DNA of 64,000 nt from Rhizobiaceae bacterium. Its GTDB lineage: Bacteria > Pseudomonadota > Alphaproteobacteria > Rhizobiales > Rhizobiaceae. The notes beneath the pieces are model-generated. The model made no database searches. It saw nothing but the letters and a program-made list of their open reading frames with translations, and was not told the DNA's origin. The DNA is taken from the NCBI GenBank assembly GCA_017644005.1, contig JAEPMJ010000001.1:496001-560000 (forward strand). The letters are read 5' to 3'. The translations under genes and the position numbers were made by a program. This document shows, one piece after another, positions 52,713 through 61,415 of the stretch. Each line of letters begins with the position of its first letter. Position 1 is the first letter of the stretch.

Positions 52713-53084
52713 ATGCAGTACGCCATTCTTTGCTACAACCATGAGGAGATCACCTCGGCCTGGACCAAGGAGGAGGAGGATCTGTGCATGAAGCAACTGC
52801 TGGCGGTTCAAGAGCCGCTGAAGCAGCAGGGCAAACTCGGCCCGGTCGCCCGTCTTCTGCCGACCTCGGCCGCGACCACGCTGCGCAAGACCAACGAAGA
52901 GCCGATCGTCATTGACGGACCTTTCGCGGAGACCAAGGAGCAGCTTCTCGGCTTCTACGTGGTCGACGTCGAAAATCTCGATGAAGCGCTGGGTATCGCC
53001 CGCGACCTCGCCAAGGCCAACCTTGCTATGGGTTCCTATGAAATCCGACCCATACAGATGTTCATTCCAAACGAGCTCAGATGA
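52713..53084 (+). CDS. DGPF/YCII-related protein of an ECF42 sigma factor
   Basis: A 123-residue ferredoxin-like-fold protein of the YCII-related family with the namesake motif IDGPFAETKEQLLGFYVVDV (residues 68-87). DGPF proteins are regular partners of ECF42 sigma factors; their biochemical role is unknown. AAAGG stands before the ATG. Its stop overlaps the sigma gene start in ATGA. Confidence 0.92.
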   Translation: MQYAILCYNHEEITSAWTKEEEDLCMKQLLAVQEPLKQQGKLGPVARLLPTSAATTLRKTNEEPIVIDGPFAETKEQLLGFYVVDVENLDEALGIARDLAKANLAMGSYEIRPIQMFIPNELR

Positions 53085-54355
53085 CCGACATCGCCTGGAT
53101 AGACAAAGCTCTCTCAGCCGCCCGCCCGCAGGCCGTAGCCGCCCTGCTGCGCTATTTTCGCGACCTCGACACGGCCGAGGAAGCTTTCCAGGAAGCGTCC
53201 CTGCGCGCGCTGAAAAACTGGCCGAAAAACGGGCCGCCGCGCGATCCGGCGGCGTGGCTCATTTTCGTTGGCCGCAATTCGGGCATCGACACCATCCGCA
53301 AGAAAAGCCGTCTCACCGAACTGCCGCCGGAAGACCGGATTTCGGATCTCGATGATCATGAAGCCGACATGGCGGAACGACTGGACAATGCCGACTATCG
53401 CGACGATGTGCTGCGTCTGCTTTTCATCTGCTGTCATCCCGACCTGCCGTCTACGCAGCAGATCGCCCTGGCGCTGCGCATTGTCTCGGGGTTGTCGGTC
53501 AAGCAGATCGCGCGCGCCTTTTTAGTCAACGAACGGGCGATGGAGCAGCGCATCACGCGCGCCAAAGGCCGCGTTGGAACCTCCAGTGTCACATTCGAAA
53601 CGCCTGGCCCGGTTGAGCGGGCGGAACGCTTCGCCGTGGTGGCTGCCATGGTCTATCTCGTTTTCAACGAAGGCTATTCAGCGACCGGCGAGGAGTGCGC
53701 TGCCCGCGCGCCGCTCTGCGAGGAGGCGATTCGGCTCGCGCGGCTGCTTTTAAGACTGTTCCCGGCAGAACCCGAAATGATGGGGCTTCTGGCGCTCATG
53801 CTCTTGCAGCATTCTCGCATGCCGGCCCGCTTTGACGCGGAAGGGCAGATCATCCTGCTGGAGGATCAGAACCGATCGCTGTGGAACCGGCCGATGATCA
53901 ATGAAGGCCTTGCGCTCATCGACAAGGCGATGCGGCATGCCGAACCCGGCCCTTACCAGGTGCAGGCGGCGATTGCGGCCCTGCACGCACGGGCGGGGAC
54001 GCCGGCGGATACCGACTGGAAAGGTATCGACCAGCTCTATGCGACGCTGGAGGTCATGCAGCCGTCGCCGGTGATTACGCTCAACCGATCGGTCGCGATT
54101 TCCAAGCTGAGCGGCGCGGCGGACGCGCTGGCGATGATTGAGCCGCTGGCGCCCAAGCTCGGCAACTATTTCAACTTTCATGGCGTGCGCGGCGCCTATC
54201 TCATGCAGCTCGGCCGCCGCAGCGAGGCGCGCGAGGCCTTCGACATGGCGATCGCGCGCGCCAACTCGGCTGCTGAAGCGGCGCATATCCGCATTCACCT
54301 CGACCGGCTCATGCAGGAAGGCGCCGCGGCGTCCAAGGCAGCGGCAAAAAATTAG
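53081..54355 (+). CDS. ECF42-type RNA polymerase sigma factor with C-terminal extension
   Basis: A 424-residue sigma factor. Region 2 covers about residues 10-75 (AVAALLRYFRDLDTAEEAFQ) and region 4 about 110-165 (STQQIALALRIVSGLSVKQI with VNERAMEQRITRAKGRV). The remaining 250 residues are helical, TPR-like (DUF6596), which ECF42 members need for activity in place of an anti-sigma factor. It is translationally coupled to the DGPF gene. Confidence 0.93.
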   Translation: MTDIAWIDKALSAARPQAVAALLRYFRDLDTAEEAFQEASLRALKNWPKNGPPRDPAAWLIFVGRNSGIDTIRKKSRLTELPPEDRISDLDDHEADMAERLDNADYRDDVLRLLFICCHPDLPSTQQIALALRIVSGLSVKQIARAFLVNERAMEQRITRAKGRVGTSSVTFETPGPVERAERFAVVAAMVYLVFNEGYSATGEECAARAPLCEEAIRLARLLLRLFPAEPEMMGLLALMLLQHSRMPARFDAEGQIILLEDQNRSLWNRPMINEGLALIDKAMRHAEPGPYQVQAAIAALHARAGTPADTDWKGIDQLYATLEVMQPSPVITLNRSVAISKLSGAADALAMIEPLAPKLGNYFNFHGVRGAYLMQLGRRSEAREAFDMAIARANSAAEAAHIRIHLDRLMQEGAAASKAAAKN

Positions 54356-54363
54356 CGCAAGCC

Positions 54364-54390
54364 TGTCGGGGTTCGCCGCGCTCATGCGTC
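54364..54390 (+). promoter_or_regulatory. Second candidate ECF42 promoter, before the SRPBCC gene
   Basis: TGTCGG (54364-54369), 17 bases, then CGTC (54387-54390, continuing CT), the same layout as at 52664. It stands nine bases after the sigma factor stop and 34 before the SRPBCC start. Confidence 0.72.
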
Positions 54391-54424
54391 CTGGATGCAC
54401 AACCGTATTTCAAGGAGACCTGCA

Positions 54425-54892
54425 ATGACCGACGCAACCAAATACGACCTTGTACTGGAACGCACCATCGACGCTCCTCGCGAAAAGGTGTTCCGCTGCT
54501 TCAGCGACCCGAAACTGCTTGAGCAGTGGTTCGCACCGAAGCCGTGGTCGATCAAGGATGTCGATATAGACCTTCGGCCAGGCGGCGCCAGCAAGTTCAC
54601 CATGCACGGTCCCGAAGGCGAAGTGTTCCCGGCTTCAGGCGTCTACCTTGAGGTCGTGCCGAACGAGAAGATTGTCACCACCGACGCCTATTCGGCGGGC
54701 TGGGTGCCGGCGGAAAATCCGTTCTTCACCGCTATCATGACCTTCGAGGACACCGGCGACGGCAAGACAAAATACAAGGCTGTCGCCCGCCACTGGCGCG
54801 CGGAGGACAAGGAAACCCACGAAAAGATGGGCTTCCACGAGGGCTGGGGTCAGACGGCCGCCCAGCTCGAGGAGTTGGCAAAGACGCTGTGA
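54425..54892 (+). CDS. SRPBCC (AHSA1-like) domain protein
   Basis: A 155-residue single-domain protein of the SRPBCC/AHSA1 class: LVLERTIDAPREKVFRCFSD, FAPKPWSIKDVDIDLRPGG and GFHEGWGQTAAQLEELAKTL. These bind hydrophobic ligands. AAGGAG stands seven bases before the ATG. Its own ECF42-like promoter suggests it belongs to the sigma factor's regulon. Confidence 0.9.
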   Translation: MTDATKYDLVLERTIDAPREKVFRCFSDPKLLEQWFAPKPWSIKDVDIDLRPGGASKFTMHGPEGEVFPASGVYLEVVPNEKIVTTDAYSAGWVPAENPFFTAIMTFEDTGDGKTKYKAVARHWRAEDKETHEKMGFHEGWGQTAAQLEELAKTL

Positions 54893-54895
54893 CCT

Positions 54896-56662
54896 CTACA
54901 GCGGCCAGAAGAACAGGATCGCCGGGACGGATACGACAATAATCAGCACCTCGAGCGGCAGGCCCATGCGCCAATAATCGCCGAAGCTGTATCCGCCCGG
55001 ACCCATGATGATGGTGTTGTTCTTGTGGCCTATCGGCGTAAGAAACGCGCAGGATGCCGCAACGGCGACACCCATGAGGAACGGGTCCGGGGAAACCCCG
55101 AGCCGTTCCGCCACCTGCATGGCGATGGGCGCTGCAATCAAAGCTGTCGCTACGTTATTGAGGAAATCCGACAGTGTCATCGTCACGATCATGACCGCCG
55201 CCAGAACTGCCCAGGCCGGCAATCCGCCTGTCGCCGACACGATGAGGCCGGCAATCAGGGCCGTGCCGCCGGACTGTTCCAGCGCCAGGCCGAGCGGAAT
55301 AAGGCAGGCGAGAAGCACCAGCACCGGCCATTCGACGCTTTCATATACCTCGCGCGGGCTGATCAGATTGAACGCGGCGTAAACGCAGACGGCGCCGGCA
55401 AGCGAGATTGCCAGTGGCAACAGACCGACGACCGAGAGTCCGACCGCCACCGCAAATGTAGCGATCGCGAAGGCCGCTTTGCCGCGCTGAATCACGATGT
55501 GGTTCCTGTCGGCGATCGGCAGGACACCCAGCCATTCGGCGGCGTTGGCAAGCCGGCCTTCGGGGCCGAGCAGCAGCACCACATCGCCAGGTTTTATCGT
55601 GAGCTTGCGCACACGTTCGCGAAACCGCCGCCCCTGACGCGATACGCCGAGCAACGTCACCCCGCGGCGATAAAGCAGGCGCAAATCGAGCGCCGTGCGG
55701 CCGGCCATTCGCGCGCCCTCTGGCACGATCGCCTCGATCATGGTGAGCGACCTTCCGGTCAGGCCGCCGTGATTTTCGGCGCCCGCCGCGGCCAGCCCCG
55801 CGGCACCGATGAAGGTCTCGATGGATTTCGGATTGCCTTCGAGAACCAGAAAATCGTTCTTGCGGATTTCCTCGCCAGAGGCCAGGCCCGGCAGCCTCTT
55901 GCCCCGCCGCACCAGACCGACAATCGCAACATCGTGCTCCTCACTGAGCTCGTAGAGCTCGGAAACCTGCTTGCCGAGCGACTTGGATTTCTCCAGCACC
56001 TTGGCCTCGGCGAGGAAACTGCCGGCCTCGCCCTCGCCTGCCGCCTTCTGTCCGGTCTGCGGAATCAGCCGCCAGCCGACCAGAGCCACGAAGGCAATAC
56101 CGGCAACCGCGCAGACCAGTCCGACAGGCGAAAAATCGAACATAGAAAACGGCTCGCCCAGCGCGCGCTCACGGAACTGGGCGATGACGATGTTGGGGGG
56201 CGTGCCGATCATGGTGATCATGCCGCCAAGGATGGTTGCGAAGGAGAGCGGCATCAGCGAAAGCGAGATCGCCCGCTTTGCCTTCTTCGCGGTTTCAATG
56301 TCCAGCGTCATCAGGATCACCAGCGCGGCGACATTGTTGATCACCGCCGAAAGCGCGGCCCCTGCCACCGACATGACGCTGATATGTGCCGGCAGCGAGC
56401 GATCCGGCGAGACGACGAATTGCGCGATCAGCTCCACCGCGCCCGAATTCAGCATGGCGCGCGAAACGATCAGCACGAGAGCGATGATGATCACCGCCTC
56501 ATGGCCGAAACCGTCGAATGCGTGGTGCGCATCCACCACACCGCCCGCAACCGCGATGATCAGCGCTGCGAATGCCACCAGATCGTAGCGCACGCGGCCC
56601 CAGACCAGCATGACGAACACCGCGCCGAGCAACGCAAAGAGAAATATCTGGTCGCCGGTCAT
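54896..56662 (-). CDS. SLC13/DASS-type permease with RCK_C (TrkA-C) domains
   Basis: A 588-residue transporter with two membrane halves separated by two soluble TrkA-C domains (about residues 205-390; VVGLVRRGKRLPG-like segments and LTIKPGDVVLLLGPEGRL). The membrane motifs SAVINNVAALVILM and MIGTPPNIVIAQ in the first half, and LSDFLNNVATALIAAPIAMQ in the second, are those of the divalent-anion transporter family. The substrate may be sulfate or a dicarboxylate. It is the last gene of the ALDH-SDR-SLC13 run. Confidence 0.87.
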   Translation of the reverse strand: MTGDQIFLFALLGAVFVMLVWGRVRYDLVAFAALIIAVAGGVVDAHHAFDGFGHEAVIIIALVLIVSRAMLNSGAVELIAQFVVSPDRSLPAHISVMSVAGAALSAVINNVAALVILMTLDIETAKKAKRAISLSLMPLSFATILGGMITMIGTPPNIVIAQFRERALGEPFSMFDFSPVGLVCAVAGIAFVALVGWRLIPQTGQKAAGEGEAGSFLAEAKVLEKSKSLGKQVSELYELSEEHDVAIVGLVRRGKRLPGLASGEEIRKNDFLVLEGNPKSIETFIGAAGLAAAGAENHGGLTGRSLTMIEAIVPEGARMAGRTALDLRLLYRRGVTLLGVSRQGRRFRERVRKLTIKPGDVVLLLGPEGRLANAAEWLGVLPIADRNHIVIQRGKAAFAIATFAVAVGLSVVGLLPLAISLAGAVCVYAAFNLISPREVYESVEWPVLVLLACLIPLGLALEQSGGTALIAGLIVSATGGLPAWAVLAAVMIVTMTLSDFLNNVATALIAAPIAMQVAERLGVSPDPFLMGVAVAASCAFLTPIGHKNNTIIMGPGGYSFGDYWRMGLPLEVLIIVVSVPAILFFWPL

Positions 56663-56726
56663 GCCGTCTCTGCCTGTCTGTCGGGATGATATGGTTGCGC
56701 CACGCCGATGCGGGGCATGTTACAGG

Positions 56727-57473
56727 TCAAATGCAGCGTCCGCCATCGACTTCAAGCGCCACGCCGGTGATAAACTCGGCCTCGTCGGAGGCGAGCCAGA
56801 GCGCGGCATTGGCGATGTCGAGCGGTGTCGACAGCCGGCCGAGCGGGATGGAGGCACGGAACTGAGCGCGCTTTTCCGGCGTGTCCTCGCCCATGAACTT
56901 GGCCAGCATACCGGTCTCGCCGGCGACCGGGCACAGACAGTTCACGCGGATGTTTTTCGGCGCCAGTTCGACCGCCATCGATTTCGTCGCCGTGATCGCC
57001 CAGCCCTTGGAGGCGTTGTACCAGGTCAGACCCGGCCGCGGCCTCAACCCGGCCGTGGAGGCCGTCGTGATGATCACGCCGCCGCCCTGCTTCTCCATCA
57101 CCGGCACAACGACGCGCGCGGCGCGGTAAATCGCCTTCATATTGACGGCGGTGATGAGGTCGAACTCGTCCTCCTCAACAGCCAGCATGTCACCGTTCGG
57201 ATAGGTGTAGCCGGCATTGTTGATCATGATGTCGACGCGGCCGAAGGCTTTCATCGTCACGTCCATCATCTCGTCGAATTCGGATTTTAGCGAGACATCG
57301 GTCTGCACACAGACGGCGTTGCTGCCGATCGCCTTGGCCACGCGCTCGGCACCGCGGAAGTTGATGTCGGCCACGACGATCTTCGCGCCTTCTTCGGCAA
57401 AACGCCTTGCCATGCCCTCACCGAAACCCGATGCGGCACCGGTGATGATGGCAACCTTGTCTTTCAGTCTCAT
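56727..57473 (-). CDS. Short-chain dehydrogenase/reductase
   Basis: A 248-residue NAD(P)-dependent oxidoreductase. The cofactor motif IITGAASGFGEGMARRFAEE (near 8-27), NNAGYTYPNGD, the catalytic YNASKGW (near 152) and the C-terminal GVALEVDGGRCI are all there. GGAG lies ten bases before the ATG at 57473. It lies 63 bases after the ALDH gene in the same operon. The substrate is unknown. Confidence 0.9.
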   Translation of the reverse strand: MRLKDKVAIITGAASGFGEGMARRFAEEGAKIVVADINFRGAERVAKAIGSNAVCVQTDVSLKSEFDEMMDVTMKAFGRVDIMINNAGYTYPNGDMLAVEEDEFDLITAVNMKAIYRAARVVVPVMEKQGGGVIITTASTAGLRPRPGLTWYNASKGWAITATKSMAVELAPKNIRVNCLCPVAGETGMLAKFMGEDTPEKRAQFRASIPLGRLSTPLDIANAALWLASDEAEFITGVALEVDGGRCI

Positions 57474-57536
57474 ACTGATCAAATCTCCGATTCGGTGTTG
57501 GCTCCGTCCAGAGCCTGTGCCCTGGCGGGCTGCGCC

Positions 57537-59012
57537 TCAGTCATGATTGAACACGATCGTTTTGGTGGCGGACATGTCGTAGAGCGCCTCAAAACCCTTC
57601 TCGCGGCCATGGCCGGACTTCTTGAACCCGCCGAAGGGCAGTTCGATGCCGCCGCCGGCGCCATAGCCGTTGACAAAGACCTGGCCGGCGCGGACGCGCT
57701 TGGCAACGCGGTGCTGGCGCCCGCCATCTTTGGTCCAGATGCCGGCGACAAGCCCGAACTCGGTGTCGTTGGCCAACCGCACCGCCTCTTCCTCGCCCTC
57801 GAAGGGAAAGAGCGAAAGTACCGGGCCAAACACCTCCTCCTGAGCGATCGCCGCCGCCGGATCGACGGCTCCGAAAAGCGCCGGCGCGAAATAGAAACCG
57901 CCTTCGGGCGCATTGGCATGCACGCTTCCGCGCGCCAGCACCTCGATGCCGGCTTCCTCGGCAGCGGCGACAAATCCCGAAACGCGCTCTTTCTGTTTCG
58001 CGTTGATCAACGCACCGAGGTCGAGATCGGCGTCATGCGGGCCGGCAACGAGCTTTGAAAAACGCGCCGTCAATTCGCGCGCAACCGCCTCATAGACCGG
58101 CCGTTCGACCAGGATGCGGCTGCCAGCGGAGCAGGTCTGGCCGCCATTCTGGATGATGGCATTGACCAGAACCGGTGCGGCGGCCTCCAGATCGGCATCG
58201 GCGAAGACGATCTGGGGCGACTTGCCGCCCAGTTCCATCGTCACACCGCGATTGTTGCGCGCGGCCGCAGACTGGATTGCAGTGCCTGTTGGCGGCGAGC
58301 CGGTGAAGGTGACATAGTCGACCAGCGGGTGGGCCGAAAGCGCGGCGCCCGCTTCAGCGCCATAGCCGGTCACGACATTGAATACGCCGGCCGGAAAGCC
58401 GGCTTCCAGCGCCAGCTCGGCCATACGAATGGTGGTGAGCGACGCGTCCTCTGCCGGCTTCACCACCAGTGTGTTGCCCATGGCCAATGCCGCGCCCGCA
58501 ACGCGGGCCAGAATCTGCAGCGGGTAGTTCCAGGGAATGATGCCCGCCACCACGCCATGCGGCTCGCGCAAGGTCAGCGCAGTGTATCCGTCGAGGAAAG
58601 GAATGGTATCGCCGTGGATCTTGTCGCCGGCGCCGCCATAAAACTCGTAATAGCGCATTGTGGCGGTGACATCGGCGCGGCCCTGCCGGGCGGGCTTGCC
58701 GGTGTCGCGCGATTCCAGTGTAGCCAGTTCGTCGCCATGCGCCTCGACCAGATGAAACAACCGCGTCAGGCAGCGACCGCGCTCCACTGCCGGCATGCGG
58801 CTCCACGGGCCCTCGTCGAACGCCTTGCGTGCCGCCCTCACAGCCCGATCGACATCCGCCTCGCTTGACGCCGGAATGGTCGCAAAGACCTTGCCATCGG
58901 AGGGTGAAACCACATCGATGCGCTTGCCCGACAGCGCGTCCGAGGGCTTGCCGTCGATGACGTTCATGGCCGCGGTGGTTTCGGCGGCCGCCTGTTTGCC
59001 TTGGCTTCCCAT
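57537..59012 (-). CDS. Aldehyde dehydrogenase (PuuC/betaine-aldehyde type)
   Basis: A 491-residue NAD(P)-dependent aldehyde dehydrogenase. The active-site Glu is in VTMELGGKSPQ (near 263) and the catalytic Cys in NGGQTCSAGSR (near 297); GIIPWNYPLQI and EEVFGPVLSLFPF are also conserved. In polyamine breakdown such enzymes oxidise gamma-glutamyl aminobutyraldehyde, which fits the PuuA and PuuB homologues nearby, but the pairing is inferred. An internal ATG at 58967 could be the start. Confidence 0.88.
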   Translation of the reverse strand: MGSQGKQAAAETTAAMNVIDGKPSDALSGKRIDVVSPSDGKVFATIPASSEADVDRAVRAARKAFDEGPWSRMPAVERGRCLTRLFHLVEAHGDELATLESRDTGKPARQGRADVTATMRYYEFYGGAGDKIHGDTIPFLDGYTALTLREPHGVVAGIIPWNYPLQILARVAGAALAMGNTLVVKPAEDASLTTIRMAELALEAGFPAGVFNVVTGYGAEAGAALSAHPLVDYVTFTGSPPTGTAIQSAAARNNRGVTMELGGKSPQIVFADADLEAAAPVLVNAIIQNGGQTCSAGSRILVERPVYEAVARELTARFSKLVAGPHDADLDLGALINAKQKERVSGFVAAAEEAGIEVLARGSVHANAPEGGFYFAPALFGAVDPAAAIAQEEVFGPVLSLFPFEGEEEAVRLANDTEFGLVAGIWTKDGGRQHRVAKRVRAGQVFVNGYGAGGGIELPFGGFKKSGHGREKGFEALYDMSATKTIVFNHD

Positions 59013-59153
59013 GCGAATACCTCTGGTGCTTCGCTTCGTCGCAAGGCTAAGCTGCGCCCCGCGAAAACAGCGCTCTCATGCGTTGTCACAGGTGAAACCC
59101 GGCGCCGGTCGCAGTGTCAAGGCCGGTTGATGGATGCAAGGGTACTGGCAAAA

Positions 59154-59167
59154 TTAAATCGATTAGA
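59154..59167 (+). promoter_or_regulatory. Candidate LacI-type operator before zwf
   Basis: TTAAATCGATTAGA, with the palindromic core AATCGATT and a central CG, lies 62 bases before the zwf start in an AT-rich island. LacI-family sites have this form; PckR of Sinorhizobium controls the Entner-Doudoroff genes. Assignment to PckR is inference. Confidence 0.4.
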
Positions 59168-59228
59168 TTATACGCTGCGCTGCTTCGTACCGAATGTTCA
59201 ACCGGCCCCCTAAGGTGGGATCAATATC

Positions 59229-60698
59229 ATGACCAGCCAGACAATCCCGGTCGATCCGTTTGACTTCATCGTTTTCGGCGGCACGGGCGACCTGTCAGAG
59301 CGCAAGCTGATCCCGGCACTTTACCAGCGCCAGCGCGCGGGCCAGTTTTCCGAACCCACACGCATCATCGGCGCCTCGCGCACCAAGCTGTCGGGCGAGG
59401 AGTTTCAGGCCTTCGCACGCAAGGCGATCGATGAACATGTGCCGGAGGCGGATCGGGACGAGCGCGAAATCGGTGCCTTCATTGCACGGCTGAGTTATGT
59501 GCCGGTCGATGCCAAGACCGGCGATGGTTTCTCCGAACTGGCCGACCTGGTGGGCGGCAGCGAAGCCGTACGGGTTTTCTATCTGGCGGTGGCGCCGGGC
59601 CTGTTCGACGATATCGCCCAACAATTGTCGGGCTGCGGCCTCGTTACAGCGACCTCGCGCATCGTCGTCGAAAAGCCGATAGGCCGCAGCCGGGCCTCGG
59701 CGCGAGAACTCAACGACGCGATCGGCCGCGTCTTCGACGAACATCAGATTTTCCGCATCGACCACTATCTCGGCAAGGAAACGGTGCAGAACCTGATGGC
59801 GCTGCGCTTCGCCAACAATCTGTTCGAACCGCTGTGGAACTCCGCCCATATCGACCACGTTCAGATCACCGTCGGGGAAACAGTCGGATTGGAGGACCGG
59901 ATCAGCTACTACAACCGTGCCGGTGCGCTGCGAGACATGGTGCAGAACCACATCTTGCAGCTTGTCTGTCTGGTGGCGATGGAGCCGCCCTCCTCGCTCG
60001 ACGCCGACGCGGTGCGTGACGAAAAGCTCAAGGTTCTGCGTTCGCTCAGCCGTATCAACGGCGGACAGGCGGGCAAGTCGACAGTGCGGGGCCAATACCG
60101 CGCCGGCGCATCTTCCAGCGGCGCGGTGAAGGGTTATGTCGACGAGCTCGGCAAGGAGAGCGACACCGAGACGTTCGTTGCCATCAAGGCCGAAATCGAG
60201 AACTGGCGCTGGGCCGGCGTGCCTTTCTATCTCAGAACAGGCAAGCGTCTTGCGGCGCGGGTTTCGGAAATCGTCATCGAGTTCAAGCCCATCCCCCATT
60301 CTATCTTCGAAGAGAGTGCCGGCACGATTTCGCCCAACCAGCTGGTTATCCGGCTGCAACCCGACGAGGGCGTGAAGCAGTGGATCATGATCAAGGATCC
60401 CGGTCCCGGCGGCATGCGGCTCAGGCATGTCTCTCTCGACATGTCCTTTGCCGACTCCTTCGAGGATCGGAACCCGGACGCCTACGAGCGGCTTATCATG
60501 GACGTCGTGCGCGGCAACCAGACGCTGTTCATGCGCCGCGACGAAGTGGAAGCCGCGTGGTCCTGGGTCGACCCGATTCTGGCCGGCTGGGAGGAAAGCC
60601 GCCAGCCCGTGCAAGGGTACACCGCCGGCACATGGGGACCATCGGGCTCGGTGGCGCTGATCGAACGCGACGGACGTACCTGGCACGAGAGCACATGA
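59229..60698 (+). CDS. zwf: Glucose-6-phosphate 1-dehydrogenase
   Basis: A 489-residue enzyme oxidising glucose-6-phosphate to 6-phosphogluconolactone. The cofactor motif FGGTGDLSERKLIPALYQ (near 17-34) and the active-site RIDHYLGKETVQNLMALRFA are intact. It is the first gene of zwf-pgl-edd. Its stop overlaps the pgl start in ATGA. Confidence 0.97.
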   Translation: MTSQTIPVDPFDFIVFGGTGDLSERKLIPALYQRQRAGQFSEPTRIIGASRTKLSGEEFQAFARKAIDEHVPEADRDEREIGAFIARLSYVPVDAKTGDGFSELADLVGGSEAVRVFYLAVAPGLFDDIAQQLSGCGLVTATSRIVVEKPIGRSRASARELNDAIGRVFDEHQIFRIDHYLGKETVQNLMALRFANNLFEPLWNSAHIDHVQITVGETVGLEDRISYYNRAGALRDMVQNHILQLVCLVAMEPPSSLDADAVRDEKLKVLRSLSRINGGQAGKSTVRGQYRAGASSSGAVKGYVDELGKESDTETFVAIKAEIENWRWAGVPFYLRTGKRLAARVSEIVIEFKPIPHSIFEESAGTISPNQLVIRLQPDEGVKQWIMIKDPGPGGMRLRHVSLDMSFADSFEDRNPDAYERLIMDVVRGNQTLFMRRDEVEAAWSWVDPILAGWEESRQPVQGYTAGTWGPSGSVALIERDGRTWHEST

Positions 60699-61402
60699 AT
60701 TCCGCCGCGCATAAGAACGCAAAGTGGCATAGGTTCGGCACCTCTGCCGCTCTGGTGTCTGCACTATCGGAACGCATTGCCGCAGCTTTGGCCGGGGCAG
60801 TTGCGCAGCGCGGTTCGGCCACACTGGCCGTATCGGGCGGGCGCACGCCGCGTGCGCTTTTTCGTACATTGTCGCAAATGGCAACCCCTTGGGAACACGT
60901 CACGGTTACGCTGGTCGACGAGCGTTTTGTCAGGCCGGAACATGAGCGCTCGAACGAAAAGCTGGTGCGCGAGTGTCTGCTTCAGAATCGTGCGGCTGCG
61001 GCAAAGTTCGTTCCGCTGTTCAGATCTGGCCTGCGCGTGGAAGATGCGGCGAAGGCAGCGGGTGCGGACATCGGCGCCCTGCCTCTGCCGTTCGACGTCG
61101 TGGTGCTCGGCATGGGTTCTGACGGGCACACGGCATCCTTCTTTCCCGATGCTGCAGATATCGAAGCACTTTACGCAAACGACGCTGGCAACGCCGTTCT
61201 CCCGGTCAGCGCAGAGAGTGCCGACGAACCGAGGCTGACCCTCGCGGCTCAACTGATCGCGGGCGCCAATCTGCTAGTGCTGCATACGGAAGGCGAGGAG
61301 CGCAGGTCGATCCTTGTTTCCGCGCTTTCCGAAGGCCGACTACCGGTCGCACGTGTGCTTCAGCTCAGCGCGACACAGCCGCAAATCTACTGGGCCGCCT
61401 GA
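60695..61402 (+). CDS. pgl: 6-phosphogluconolactonase
   Basis: A 235-residue hydrolase that opens 6-phosphogluconolactone. [17 protein letters not shown] (near 47), [20 protein letters not shown] (near 70) and [18 protein letters not shown] (near 138) are the family motifs. The ATG at 60695 is coupled to zwf. Confidence 0.95.
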   Translation: MNSAAHKNAKWHRFGTSAALVSALSERIAAALAGAVAQRGSATLAVSGGRTPRALFRTLSQMATPWEHVTVTLVDERFVRPEHERSNEKLVRECLLQNRAAAAKFVPLFRSGLRVEDAAKAAGADIGALPLPFDVVVLGMGSDGHTASFFPDAADIEALYANDAGNAVLPVSAESADEPRLTLAAQLIAGANLLVLHTEGEERRSILVSALSEGRLPVARVLQLSATQPQIYWAA

Positions 61403-61415
61403 AAGAGAGAAACCC

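Noticed and set aside
55025-56689. A 554-codon open frame antisense to the SLC13 permease
   Set aside because: The permease frame has membrane and TrkA-C motifs; the antisense reading is Arg/His/Gln-rich without any family.
59295-60884. A 529-codon open frame antisense to zwf
   Set aside because: zwf carries intact cofactor and active-site motifs; the opposite frame is a codon-bias shadow.
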